DNA from: Phytophthora quininea
Taxonomy: Eukaryota; Oomycota; Peronosporomycetes; Peronosporales; Peronosporaceae
Direction of reading: 5' to 3'
DNA length: 64,000 bases
NCBI GenBank assembly: GCA_011947345.1
Contig: JAAVTG010000845.1
Location: 62,001-126,000, forward strand
In this document: in pieces, positions 34,271 through 45,562 of the stretch
Numbering within the stretch: position 1 is the stretch's first letter
How the letters are laid out: every line of letters begins with the position of its first letter
Made by a program: the position numbers and the translations under genes
Notes under the pieces: generated by a model
Databases searched by the model: none
Seen by the model: the letters and a program-made list of their open reading frames with translations, nothing else
What the model was told of the DNA's origin: nothing

Positions 34271-34746
34271 CTAGTCATCCTTGTTTCTGCTGTTGTAGTT
34301 CTCGGCCGCCGGCATGGTGTAAATGGTCGTCCTGCGCATGCGCCAGTACGACTTGTAACCCTCCACGAGGATGTAGTTGGTGGTGCCCTTCTGGGCCTTG
34401 GTCACACCCAACTCCCTGGCTACCTGCGTGGGTTTTTCTTCGCATCGAACCAGGACGAGAATTTCGCCTTGGCAGCAGCGGCCTGCACTTTTGCCTTGGC
34501 GGACGATCCATACACAGAGATCCGAGTGCGAGTTCTTGAGACTCGCCCTCCGCTCTTCGCCCGCTCTTCACCGTCGTCTTCGCCTTGGACTCGCAGGAAT
34601 CGAGCGGCTGCGACTTCGCTCTGCTCTTCCTCGAGGACGTTCGCAACAGTCGACACCTTGGACGGGATCGCGTTGGAAGCGGAAGCAACCTCTTTGGTCG
34701 CAAGCACAGCGATAATAGTCACCAACAGGGCGAGACTCAGACGCAT
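34271..34746 (-). CDS. Secreted RxLR effector candidate, PTxV-module family (frame broken once)
   Basis: A signal peptide (MRLSLALLVTIIAVLAT) is followed by RFLR at 49-52 and EER at 60-62, then a Lys/Ala-rich helix with WFDAKK. The frame breaks at TTTTT on the plus strand (34433-34437). One more base continues into PTQVARELGVTKAQ, a Tyr-rich stretch and YTMPAAENY, ending at 34271. The total becomes 158 residues and divisible by three. It is probably a live gene with a base-calling error. It shares its C-terminal module with four nearby loci. Confidence 0.78.
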
Positions 34747-35011
34747 GGCGGAAGTGGATGGAGAACGTTCAGCGCTGGACACACAATCTCGAAGTGAGAG
34801 GAATTGGGGTCGTGAACAGTTCTTGCGAGATTAACGGGGGTCTGGATAAGCTGTGTTGTGTGAAATGCCGATCCCAAAGAGTTCCAACTGGAGATACGGA
34901 TTCACGCATAAAAGGCTCCCGAGGTTAACCTGGATTGGAAAACAGTTCGGATTCTGTTCGGACGATAAACACTGCACATCGCAATCCACGGCCTTCAAGC
35001 ACCATCGGATC

Positions 35012-35900
35012 CTAACGTGGTTTATCAATTGATGACCCACCAGGGGATGTCAAGCGCAAACGGGGATGCCGAAAAATCCGTTTTGCTTAACGCCTTCTGG
35101 TTTGTTGCACGATATTTTAGAGACGCTGAACGATTTTTCTCCCAGGCCGCAGCAAAACGAACTGGAATAGGCTGCGGAACTAAGGGCCAAAGTTGGCGAA
35201 GATATCGCTTTTTATTACCGATTTACCAATTCATGACCCACTGGTCCCCTATACAAAGTCCCATATAAACTACACTAACATGCTGTCCAGCACAGCCGGA
35301 GGTACAGCTGGTGTCGATGAAAGCTCCACGCAGTCTGATAGTAGCTTCAGTTGGCGTGCTTTTGCGCTTGCATCGCTTCTTTCGCGGAGGAGAGGTCTCC
35401 AATGCGATTAATCTTCGCTGTCGAATCGACGGTCTTGCGCTAGCCTTTTTCCTCACAGGCGAGGGAGGAAGAGCATAAATTTCCTCTCGACAGTCTTGTC
35501 GAACGCGCAGCCAGTTTGCTAAGCCAAGCTTACTTCGAATGATGTTATTCGATTCACTCTTATGCAGCCGTGTCATCATGTTGGGTAGTGAGAGAGGGAA
35601 TATGCCGCTTCAGAGACATCGCGACACGTTTGACGAGTTTACAGCATGTGTGATGGTCTTTCCTTCACGGACGCGCTTGACTGCATCCTCCAGCTCTGCA
35701 TCTGTAAAGCCTGCTTTAATCTTCCCGAAGAGAAGCCGATATCTTCTCTCCTTCAGCGAAAATTACTTGGGTCATGAACTGGTCAGAAAATCCATTAGCC
35801 AATCACGGAGCGTAGACGCCGAAAGGCAAGGCACGGATTGGATAAAATTGTGCTGTGGTCCATGATCTGGTCAGGGTCATCAATTGATAAACCACGTTAG
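35012..35900. mobile_element. DNA element with 27-bp inverted ends
   Basis: The left end CTAACGTGGTTTATCAATTG continues GATGACCC (35012-35038) and is mirrored at 35874-35900. Subterminal copies of CATGACCCACTGG and its inverse lie at about 35233 and 35770. The flanks share only ATC, so the target duplication is uncertain. The 889-bp interior holds no transposase I can name. It is probably a non-autonomous DNA transposon. Confidence 0.72.
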
Positions 35901-36169
35901 ATCTTCTTCAGCACCTCTTCGGCCCTTCTCGGACGCGAAGTCCCCCCGCGTGGGGCCGAGTATGGGAGGAGAACGAGTTCCTGGCGTCTAGTACGAAGCG
36001 GTGACGTGCTGGGCGATAGTCCACAAGAACTCAATCCCTCACTGCAGCATGCAGGGGCTTGGTAACCCCTGTGTGTTCAAAATTTAACCACCAAGGCGCG
36101 CTGGACTCGGCAGACCCTTCGCGTTCAAGATCAAGAACCGCCAACACTCGGGAGGACCGGTAGCTCTCT

Positions 36170-36770
36170 CGTGTGTCAAAGATTTCCCTACCAAAGGCGC
36201 GACGGACCTGGTGGCCCCGTCGAGCTCTCTAGATATCCCTAGAACAGTCGGTTCACGACTATACTTCCTCAGAGAACTAAATCCTACCATCCAAAACTGC
36301 GTTCGTCCGGAATGCCAGGAGATCGAAACGGTAGAACACTGTTTTTCACGTGCCCGTCATTAGAACCAATGTGGAGCGAACTATGGAGCCGGTGGTCGAG
36401 GTTCTTTTGCGTCGATCTAAGCTGGAGGTTGCTACTCTTCCCAAGATTGCAAGACCTCCGTAGGAACTGGAGAAGTGAACACAAATAACTCATACTTCTA
36501 TGGAGGATCTACACAGCGATTGTGTTTCATGCAACATGGCGGCTCAGGAACGACATTCATTTCCAGGAAACAACAGCTGAAGTGCCAAATATTCTCAATC
36601 TGCTGAACTCGTGCAAGATGCACTACCAATTCCTCTACCAACACGCACATGAGCTTCATTGCAACCGCGCTACTGTGGTCCGCGTGCTGCAAAAACCTGG
36701 CTTTGATCCGCCAGAAAATAATATCCCGGAACCCATGCACCACTTGTGGACGACACGAACGTAACTCTCA
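36170..36770 (+). mobile_element. Non-LTR retrotransposon 3' fragment (reverse-transcriptase zinc-binding region)
   Basis: Frames contain CVRPECQEIETVEHCF, the Cys/His zinc-binding motif found after the reverse transcriptase of plant- and oomycete-type LINEs. TTTTT at 36342-36346 is one T short for FFTCPSLEP to follow. Then come WSELWSRWSRFF and, near 36515, FHATWRLRNDIHF. The body of the reverse transcriptase is absent, so this is a truncated 3' copy. Confidence 0.65.
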
Positions 36771-36839
36771 CGGATAGATAGCTTATCACCTTAAGACGAG
36801 AAATCCGCTAAACAGTTAATCAATTCAATTTCCTCCTCT

Positions 36840-37075
36840 AGATACCCCTAGGGATCTTCCACCGACGCGTGTAGAGCCTGGTGAACCCTCCGCGTGTACA
36901 TGAAGTATCTAACACCACCGCATGGGAGAATTGGTAACCTCTCATGTTTACAGCACTCACAGAGCAAGGATGTTTCAAGGTCTCAAGACACAACAATAAG
37001 ACATACCAAACCGTATAAGGCACAGCCTCTAGCGACATCAGGAGTCTATTTGTTAGCAATACCAGAGAATAGATG
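36840..37075. repeat. Dispersed repeat fragment also present near 52.2-52.3 kb
   Basis: The stretch around 37018-37060 (AGCCTCTAGCGACATCAGGA) matches 52277-52318 (AGCCTCGAGCGATATCAGGA) with a few changes. On the minus strand both read TNR-L-SLEA-P. The origin is unknown; it is probably an old transposon end. Confidence 0.5.
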
Positions 37076-37328
37076 ACCTTCAATCACCAAAAAAAGGACG
37101 ATAAACACCGCAGTATCTCGGCAACTTGCTCACATGCTTTTGTACTCGTCCGCATTTGTAGACACGGTTTACAAACGAATAAGCGTCACAGTCCTGGCAC
37201 TTAGCTAGATAGAGATTCTTGCGTTTGGTCTCGTTTGTCAACACACAAGCGGTGCATGCAATAGTGGCAAAGTGCGAATTTTCATTCTCGAATTTGTTAC
37301 GAATCATTGCCCGATAGGATTCGCAACT

Positions 37329-37790
37329 ATGAAGTCGCTGGCTGCTGTCTTCTTGGCTTTCCTCTCCTTCCCAGATACCGCTGAAGCGGTTGCCTCGAAG
37401 CTTGAGGTTGCCAACCAAAGTAAATCTCATCAATCTGGTGAAAACCTTGACATCACCAACCAGTTCGTGCGGGTCCAAGAAACCACAAGAAGCGACGACG
37501 AAGTTGAAGAACAAAAAGGTGGGAAAGGTGGCGGCGGAGGTCGAGGTGGATCGACCAACCCGTCCGCAACGTCTAAAGTCCAATGTCTTTTCAACAAACT
37601 CAAGTGTCGCCACTTGGAGAAGCAAAACAAGTCTCCGACCGAGGTGGGTTGGATTTATCCAAGGGGCTGGACTTGTCCAAGGCCACAGACCGGGAGATAT
37701 CGATGGGCTACGCCAACTACTGGAACGCGCGACGCTCAACTCGCTACAGTATGTGACGCCTGCCGCTGGCGACCCCAGCAGATGTGCTAA
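37329..37790 (+). pseudogene. Degenerate RxLR-type effector, sister of the 33.1 kb gene
   Basis: It starts MKSLAAVFLAFLSF with a signal peptide. QFVR is at 45-48 in place of RFLR. A Gly-rich run and KNKSPTEV align with the effector at 33.1 kb. After SPTEV the frame is lost, while the homologous ending (GYANYWNARRS) continues in another frame with an added repeat-like insertion. It sits in the opposite orientation to its sister. It is probably dead or seriously altered. Confidence 0.68.
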
Positions 37791-38234
37791 AGACTCGGGC
37801 GTGGAAGCTTCTAGTGCGCTTGCTTGAATGACAAGAGCTCCTCAACCAAATAACAAGCGCAAACCTATCACTGACGGAAGTACGCATGCCTTCTTTCATA
37901 TTCACTGCACCGGAATGTACATTTTGCTCTGCTGTCTTCGTTACCAAACCTCTGGTGTCCATGCTCAGGTGCTTGCTGCCTCTCTGATCATTCAGCGATG
38001 AAAGGTCTTCATAAAAACAAAAACAAAATCGGGTTGGATTGTTACTATGGCCGTATCGTAAAGAGCTCTGGGTGCCCAAACGATCCTGTGTGCTCCAAAG
38101 CCATCGTATTTTGAGTCCCCACAACGTCAGTTCGATTGAGTTCACTCCAATTGCACTCGCCTAATTGTACCAAAGATGCCTAATGTCTGTATGGATCGGA
38201 GCAGCATGATTCTTTTTTCTTCTTTTTACCATAC
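37791..38234. other. Intergenic stretch, nothing recognised
   Basis: No coding frame or named repeat stands out. Confidence 0.45.
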
Positions 38235-38626
38235 CTAGCTGTTGTTGTTGTTGTTCGTGGCCATATCGACAGCGTACGGGCCGTACTTGATGTTTCGGAA
38301 GTAGATCGCGTAATAAGCGGCGAGCTGCCAGTCAAAGCTGCCAGCCTTTGCTGTTGCGAGTTTTAGCTCCGCGTTGACCTGCGTGGGTGTTTTTCGGCCG
38401 CATACCACGTTTGGGATTTCATCTTGGCCACGGACGTCTTCAGTGCGGACCATCTTGGGATCGGAAAGGCTCTCTCCTCGTCATTGGTCTGCGAAACCTT
38501 CAAACGCCGGCTCTCCTGGGCGGTATCAGGCGAGGTCATCGTCAAGGGCTTCGTCTGGTCGGCTGCAACACCTTCGTGGGTCGACAGGAGGGCAATCGCC
38601 GCGAGTACGACGACGGAGAAACGCAT
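38235..38626 (-). CDS. Secreted RxLR-like effector candidate with RRLK motif (frame broken once)
   Basis: A signal peptide (MRFSVVVLAAIALLST) is followed by RRLK at 40-43, an RxLR variant, and EER at 50-52. The frame breaks at TTTTT on the plus strand (38390-38394). One more base continues into TPTQVNAELKLATAK, a Tyr-rich helix and a short Asn-repeat tail ending at 38235. The length then gives 130 residues. It belongs to the same C-terminal family as the 34.3 kb effector. It is probably live. Confidence 0.75.
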
Positions 38627-39527
38627 GACGAGGTCGCTGCGCTTGAGGGTTCAACAGCGAATCGGGAAGTGATTGAACGCGACTCCGGTTGACTTTGCTG
38701 CGCGCAGAGAATTAGGAGTCCAGCGCGGTCATTGGGTCCGTTCAAACAGCCGCTGGGCTCGCTTAGCTTTAGATGGGGAGAACTGTATTTGCACCTGATG
38801 CCTTGAACCGTGGAAAGTCTTCAAACCATTGTGCCAATCCGAACAAACTCGCGTAGAAAGCATGCAGAACGATCGGTAAGATCGCAGATCGCCGTCCCGT
38901 CAACTTTCTTCCACAGCAGCTTCGTGGCTCATGGGCAAGAAGGATGTCAATCGCGCTCGGAGAAAGCGCGAGTGTTGTTACATTCATGGAAGGCCGCCAG
39001 CTTCAGCACTCAGAAGTGTCGTGGAGGTCTGGGAGTTTGTCGGCGAGACTGCTAGTCTCCACTTCTCCACCTCGAATCCAACACGGCGACGACACTGTTC
39101 AATGTGAACAGCAAAGCGGCAATAAGCATAATCGGAAGACACCCCGCAATCCGCCGCGCAATCGGTCGTTGTATATCGCTACACCGAAGAGTTAATAGTT
39201 TGTTTTCAAGTCGCTGATAGCGCATGACTGCTATCATCTCAAGAGCAGAAATTAGGATAGTGGTGGAGTTCGACACCTTTGCTGTGTGTACGGGCGGCAA
39301 AACGACATTATCGAGCTAAAGCTAGCAGAGTCCAACCTATACGCGCCCGTTCTGTGGTGCTGCCAAGCTTTCGAATTCCGTCAGCTAGGCGACGAGAATG
39401 AATGTGTAAACATTGTTATTAGTCTTGTAGTCCGGATAGTCATGGAAGCGTTAGGTAGTCATTTAGCATTTTCATATTGACTACCCAGCTTTCTCGCCCC
39501 TTCGCGGAGTTTGACACGTACGGCACA
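38627..39527. other. Intergenic stretch, nothing recognised
   Basis: Between a minus-strand effector and UFD1. No secure gene is seen; a minus-strand frame at 39052-39300 has one hydrophobic stretch but no other support. Confidence 0.45.
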
Positions 39528-41139
39528 ATGGTAAGCAGTCTACGTATCTCCGCCCGCGCTCTCACTCGCTCTCACGCGTCCATTTCCCTGCAGTTCGGAG
39601 GCTTCGGAGGCGGCGACGACAACCCTTTCAACTACCATAATGGCTTTGGGAACCTCCCACTGCGGTCCGCAACGCTGTCTAGTTTATTAAAATCTGTAAT
39701 GAGATGCTCATTTATTTATTGGCAGGTTCGACGAGCAGTACCGAGTGTATCCAATGTCCTTCTGTGACAAGGCCCACCTCGAGGACGGCGACAAGCGTGT
39801 GTGGCCGAGTTCGGCAGCAAAAAGGTCCTCGGTATTGCTGTGCTAATCTGTTATTGTTGTTGGATTTAGTTCTATTGCCGCCTTCTGCGCTGGAGACGTT
39901 GGGTAAGTGAAGTGATGGTTTTTATTTACTAGTATGAATTTATTGATTTATTTTCTATTGAAGCGCGGCTGCACATTGAGTACCCAATGCTGTTCAAAGT
40001 GACCAACGGGGCAGTCGAGCGCTCGTCGCACTGCGGTGTGTTGGAGTTCAGCGCTCCGGAGGGAAGCTGCTTCATGCCTTACTGGGTACGATTGCCTTAC
40101 TGTGCTCCAATATTGTGGGTACTTAGAGTGTTGTTGCGCAGATGATGCAAAATCTGTTTGTGAACGAAGGCGGCATCATCAACCTCCAGAACGTGTCGCT
40201 ACCCAAGGCGACGTTTGTCAAGCTGCGGCCGCAGTCGCAGGACTTTTGGACATTTCCAACCCTCGCGCCGTGTGCGTTATACCCTCTTTTGAGGTCTCCT
40301 GTGTTGGGAGAACGTTTCTTGCTGACGTTGATTTGCTGATTGCAGACTGGAGGGATCGCTTCGCAAGTTTTCGTGCATGACGGTGGGCGATACGATCTGC
40401 CTCAAGTACAACAACAAGAACTACCTGCTGGATGTGCGCGAAGTGAGACCGCCGCCTGCCGCGTGCATCATCGAGACGGACTGTGAAGTGGACTTTGAGG
40501 CGCCGGTCGACTACGTTCCCCTGTCCCTCAGTCGTCTGATGGCGCAGCACCACCCGCGGCGCCTTCTGAGGTTCCCTATGGAGGTGTGCCAACGATGAAC
40601 GCGGTGGATTTCAAACCGACGCGAGTGGGCGGCGCTTGCTTTGGTGGCGGTTTGCGTCTGAAGAAGAGTGGGGAAAAAGCTCTACTGATGCGGCTGCGCT
40701 TCGTGCTGCTCGCTTGCGCAAGTACGAGGCCTTCCACGGTACTGGCCAGTCACTTAGTGGGAAATCGTCGACGTTTAGCGGCGCTACTGGAGGCATGCGC
40801 TTGGGAGGTAGCAGTACTGGAGGCGGTAGCAATGGCTACTCTCTCAACGGAAACACTTCCAGCGGCACTAGCAGTAAACCCAAGACGCACTCGGTGGGCC
40901 AGCGACTCAACGGGGAAGCTGTGAAGCCAGAGGATGAAGAATTCAAAGACGAAGAGATGAAGGACAGCGAGGAGAGCAAACCTGCAACCCCTTCCAAGGA
41001 CAGGGCCATCGATTGCGGTAAACTCACAGTTGGGCGAAAAACAAAGAGTATAATGAAACTCGCAAAAAAAAGCAGTTTGCATCAACATATTCTACCCGTC
41101 CTACCTCTGCCCAGTTCTACGATTCCGCGTCTGTCATGA
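39528..41139 (+). CDS. UFD1: UFD1, ubiquitin-binding cofactor of Cdc48/p97
   Basis: UFD1 with Npl4 delivers ubiquitylated proteins to Cdc48 for extraction and degradation. The first exon is only the ATG (39528-39530). Then come 39594-39664, 39726-39796, 39870-39902, 39964-40085, 40142-40271 and from 40346. Family blocks are [56 protein letters not shown] and [14 protein letters not shown] tail with [11 protein letters not shown] follows. The frame is one base short at TTTT (40244-40247), at CCCC (40518-40521) and near TTT at about 40644. The true stop is unsure; the open frame ends at 41139 and overlaps the next start. Confidence 0.85.
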
Positions 41140-42526
41140 CGCGGCCTCCGCTGTATCTGCGCGTGGTGGACAGAGTGCTGCGCCACACCTTCGGCCATCC
41201 GTTGGTCGTGCAGCTGCTGTCTCTGTGCTCGCTGTTCCTACTGCTGAGCTTCGTGTTCTACGCGCTGGCGCCCTGGCTGGACGACAGGAAGCACCAGTAT
41301 CTGCAGCCCTACGTGTTCTATCTGCCCTACCTGGACTACCTGAGCCAATGGGACTCGTTCGCGGTGGACCACACGATTGTGATTCTGGCCATCGCCCCAC
41401 CGGTAGTCTGGCTGTTGCTGGTGCATGTGGCCTACTCGCAAGTGTCGTCCAGGGTAGAGTGCGCTCTACTCGCTTTACGTGTCGCGTGTGTCTTGACTTT
41501 AAGTGCCGCGCTCACTGTTCTACTCACGGAGTTCCTGTCGCGTAGGGCCATGTTGGCTCTGGTCACTCTGGCCTACGCTTCCATCGGCCTGCTCTACTCG
41601 TGGAGTGTCCCCATGTGGAGATGGTACCAGGAGGAGGCTCGACGCAGAGGACTGGTAGGTTTCCTGCCCAGCTCCGTCCAAGAGCTTCTACTACAGACGT
41701 CTCTGCTCGAGTGGCTCACAGACACAACCTTCACAGACAAGATGGCTCCGTTCCTGCCGTTCCTACTGCCGCTGACCAGAGCCGAGCAGATGCGGTTGAT
41801 GGAGCAGATGCCCACCGAGTCCCAAGTGATGCTGACCAGGCCGGGACTACTGCCACTACTGCCATCGTCAGTGCAGAACGTTCTACTGCCTGCATCGGAC
41901 AGTGACAGCGACAATGAGAAGGAAGAGGATGAAGCTGCCAGTCGAGAGACTTTAGAGCTGAAGGAAAAGGCTGCAGCTGTGAAGAAGGAGAGACTTCAAT
42001 TGCTGAGACTGCCGCCATCGACCTCTGCGGGCTTCGATTTCCACCGTCCGGACGTAGTGAGCAGCGTTCGGACACCGCCCTCTCGCGAGCAAGTGATGAA
42101 TGAGATTGTGACGTCGCGGATGTGGAGTGGGTGCAAGGAGCTGGTCAAGATGCCTTCGTCGACGACGCTGAATCGCACGGCGGCTATGTCGAGCGCGCTA
42201 CTAGTGATGCAGCTGTACGCGTCCCGCGGCAGTCGACGGGCTTTTGTTTCTTTCATGCAGTTTGTGACGGCGTCGGCGCTGAGTTCGGTGGCGTGCTGTG
42301 CGATCTTGCTGCGATTTGTGCAGCTGTTGGACTTGAAGTGGACACCCGGGCGGACAGTGCCGCTGCTGAAATATGCTCGACAGTATTTACTTCGCAATGG
42401 AAACTCGGGGCGCCGCAATTGTCGGCCACAGCGGCAAATGCTGAATCAGTGTCGCTGCGTACGGCGGCATCGTCGGTGTCTGTGGTTGTCGCTGCGCTGT
42501 ACGTGCTTCGAAAATTGCGCAGGTAA
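41136..42526 (+). CDS. Multi-pass membrane protein of unknown function (frame broken once)
   Basis: About 463 residues. Hydrophobic segments lie at about 25-45, 80-100, 110-130 and 135-155. A long cytosolic-looking part follows with an acidic Asp/Ser/Glu stretch (ASDSDSDNEKEEDE), and further hydrophobic segments lie near the C-terminus. GGGG at 42407-42410 is one base short; correcting it leads to a last hydrophobic helix (SVSVVVAALYVL) and a basic end, stopping at 42526, with length divisible by three. I do not recognise the family. The ATG at 41136 lies inside the last codons of the UFD1 frame. Confidence 0.7.
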
Positions 42527-42682
42527 CTGTTGATGGGGGCACTGTGGAAATTGTGTGGAAGTTGGTAATGGTGATTTCGACTTTGTGATTTTACAATAAA
42601 GATCAGCATAACATTGGAGATGTTGACGTGGAATGCAAGTCCCAATCTTCTCGGTGTCTTATTTCGTGTATGGAAATGAGGC

Positions 42683-43099
42683 TCAAGCTGGTATGAGAGT
42701 TGCTGATAACTTTGATGGTGTCGTGGTTCTGTGTAGTTGGGTTTTTGGACATCTCGGGGTGTTGGGGTGTGATACTGTTGCAATGGTAGTATCGTGTTTC
42801 TTGTTCAGCCGCGACAACCCAATCGCCTTTATCGTCACCATTCGACGGAGCTGTTTGGTGGAACAGCAATTCAAAACCTTTGAGGGGCAGACGTCTATGA
42901 AACGAGTTCGGTAATCTTCATTGGACGCGTGTTCCCGAAGAGCATAATACGCATGCGATGATGCGGTCTTGTTGATGAAGGCTTTGTCTGGCTTGTGGCA
43001 AGTAACTGCGACGGATCTAGGTGTATTCCCTGCAGACGTATTGGAATGCCGTCGACACACAAGACAGCGTCGGCGTTGAGCTGCGTAAGGCAGCTCCAT
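42683..43099 (-). other. Cys-rich open frame, possibly a piggyBac-like tail fragment
   Basis: The minus-strand frame has RRRCLVCRRHSN and a later TCHKPDKAF, a Cys pattern that could be the zinc-type tail of a piggyBac-like transposase. No catalytic part is nearby. The rest of 42527-43220 shows nothing else. Confidence 0.25.
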
Positions 43100-43220
43100 A
43101 TAAAGCGGTGCTGGTCGTTGATGAGAGTATCGTCAGTTAACCTGTTGTATTGCTAAGAGGGAGATATTTCTGGTGTTATTAAGGTGATTGCAGTCCACAG
43201 TGAAATGGAACTTAGAGGCT

Positions 43221-43741
43221 TCACTGCTGTGTGCCGAAACAAGTTTGTGGCCTTCTTGCAGGATGGAAATGGCTGTGAAAGAAACTGCTCAAACACTCAA
43301 ACTGACTTTGCATTTCTACACTTCTCGTGGCCAACAAGTGCTGATTGGGGAGCTTGAGAGGCTGCTGCTCGTCAAAATAACGCTTGTACTTGACGTACAT
43401 TTTGAATTTTGGATCCGTGAAGGCCTTCTCCCCTTCAGCCACTTTAGCTGCAGCGCCCAGTAAAACTGCGTTGGCGTGACGTTGGCTTCGAACAAGCGCT
43501 CGAACTTGAAGAGATCGTCGAGGGTGACTCTACTTTTCTCCGCCACGCCCGCGAATTTGATTCCCTGCATGATCTGGACGGCGCCCCTCTCTTCGTCGTC
43601 GGTGGCTTTGGTGTCTTCGCCGCGCAACAGACGACTGTTCTCTGCTGCATGAACTGTCGCTGCTTGTGGGGCCGAGTCGGTTGAGATAGCATCAATGCTG
43701 GCAAGCAGGGCGGCCATGGCTACTATCGAGCACAAACGCAT
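43221..43741 (-). CDS. Secreted RxLR effector candidate (frame broken once)
   Basis: A signal peptide (MRLCSIVAMAALLASIDA) is followed by RLLR at 37-40 and DEER ending at 52. A helical WY-like unit contains FKFERLFEANVTPTQF. The frame breaks at AAAA on the plus strand (43462-43465). One more base leads into KVAEGEKAFTDPKFK and VKYKRYFDEQQ, a typical effector ending, then a longer tail to 43221. The total becomes 173 residues. The start at 43741 is chosen for the signal peptide. It is probably live. Confidence 0.77.
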
Positions 43742-44078
43742 GGCTGCTGTCAAAAACTTCCAGACGTAACCAGTAGCGCTTTCCAAAATGGAGTGTACTG
43801 TAGAACTCAAAGCCTGCACGGAGCGGGGCGCACGTAATAGTGATTTGCAGGTCAGACTCGGTTTGCTTGGACTTCAGTATGCCAGGAAGCTGTTGCCGAT
43901 CAAGAGATAACCGCGGGCGTGTCCTAATGCTTTTTTTCATTCGCAGGGTTTGGATTTGTGTGTTGGTTCGTCGACAAACTCCAAGATTGCGAGAAAGCTC
44001 GAGTTTCGACGGAGGTGTCCATAATGTCACGACGCCTTGGGGTCGCTAAGAAGCAGACCATGTTGGTGATACTGTAGA
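43742..44078. other. Intergenic stretch, nothing recognised
   Basis: Presumed promoter of the 43.2 kb effector; no other feature is seen up to the hAT element end. Confidence 0.4.
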
Positions 44079-45182
44079 CAGGGCTTCGTATGATGCTTGA
44101 TACCCCATCAGATACAGGTAGCACAATGTGTGTATCAACTGGATGTTGATGCGGCCAACGAACCTGCATCAACATCAATGATACTGCCAAATTCAATATC
44201 AAGTACTACTACTAGTACCTTAGAAGTTTCTTGTCAAAGCAACTCCCACTAACAAAACACCCCATCAAGCAGAGCAAGAACATGAGGCCATCTATATTCA
44301 ACTTATGAAAGTGCAGTGCAGTGCAGTGGTGAGCAAGGTTGAAGACAACGCTCGTAGACGGCAAGCTGCCGCCGCGTCAACATGCCACTTGCGTTAGCTT
44401 GCTTCATATCTAGTGGGGCCGCATCAACAGGCAGCATCATCAGCGCAGCGACTGGTCTAGAGACGACGGAGGCGTTGCCCACAAGGAAGCCTCTGTAGGA
44501 AAGGAGCTAGTCTTACCCAACTTAATGTCACTTCGCAAAAACATTCCAAACGCTTTCAAGCTTCAGAAAGCGTCGGATGACACCGAGCACTATGCCATCT
44601 AGTGGCGAATGGTGTCATGCGGATCAGAGCACCAGCGACCCCATTCGCTCGTTGTTAGATGTTAAAGTGCCATCCACACGAGTGTCAGCCACAACTAACC
44701 ATGGAAGAGCAGCTACCAAAATCTGGTGGAAATGGAAGGAGCTATCGGTAACTTGGCCATGCCAGTCGAACGACGGCGAGTACAGCCTACTCGAACTCTA
44801 CAGAACTACCGACGTCTTGAAATGGTTCCGCGATGATGGAGAGAGAGACTTTCCCTCAGTTGCTGTCCTTGCAAGAGTGTATCTCTGCAAACCGATGTCT
44901 ACTGCAACACCAGAGCCATTCTTCAGTCTAAGCGGATACATTATCAACGATTTTCGCACATGCCTTGACGACAAACGTGCAGAAATGCTTTGTCTTATGA
45001 TCCAAACGGGCAAAAGTACCTGCAAAGTCAGCGAGATAGCTAGGTATTGATACTGTATCAAGATTATCATGGTGATACTAATACATGCGATTGAATTTTC
45101 AAACATCAAACTCACTCTCGTGATTGTGGCCTTTGTATCCGTATCAGAGATACAGCTTGTATCTCCGCTGTGCGAAGCCCTA
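44079..45182 (+). mobile_element. hAT element, internally deleted, with CAGGG/TAGGG ends
   Basis: The left end CAGGGCTTCG (44079-44088) and the right end CGAAGCCCTA (45173-45182) form short inverted ends of hAT type. Inside, a frame at 44577-45050 has the C-terminal dimerisation region. It shows FPSVAVLARVYLC, a Ser/Ala-type stretch, and FFSLSGYII with DDKRAEM. Many GTATC/GATAC repeats lie near both ends. The catalytic core is missing. No clear 8-bp target duplication was found. Confidence 0.65.
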
Positions 45183-45562
45183 GTTCAGCCATCTACCGAG
45201 AGTGCGCGCTGAAATTCCAAGCACTAATGAGACGGTTCCGATCGGAATGCTATAAGCGTATGGCAGAACCACAGCACACCAGCGCAAGTCATCAGAGAAT
45301 ATCATCACTATAAGCTGAAAAACACCGAATAGCCTGGTCGAAAGCGGCATTCGGGGTTTTCCTGTTGATAAGACCTCGCAGTCTGAGGATTATAGTTTAT
45401 TCGGAGTTTGCTAAAGCGATAGTATAGTCTATTCCAGCTGCTGCTTACTCAGAGTAAGACGTCCGCTTTGCCAAAACTGCCGAAATAATACATGATATTT
45501 ATTCTCCACTGTAACCGCGACCGCTGCTTTAACTTGTCTCCCACAGCATTGACAAGTGTTTA

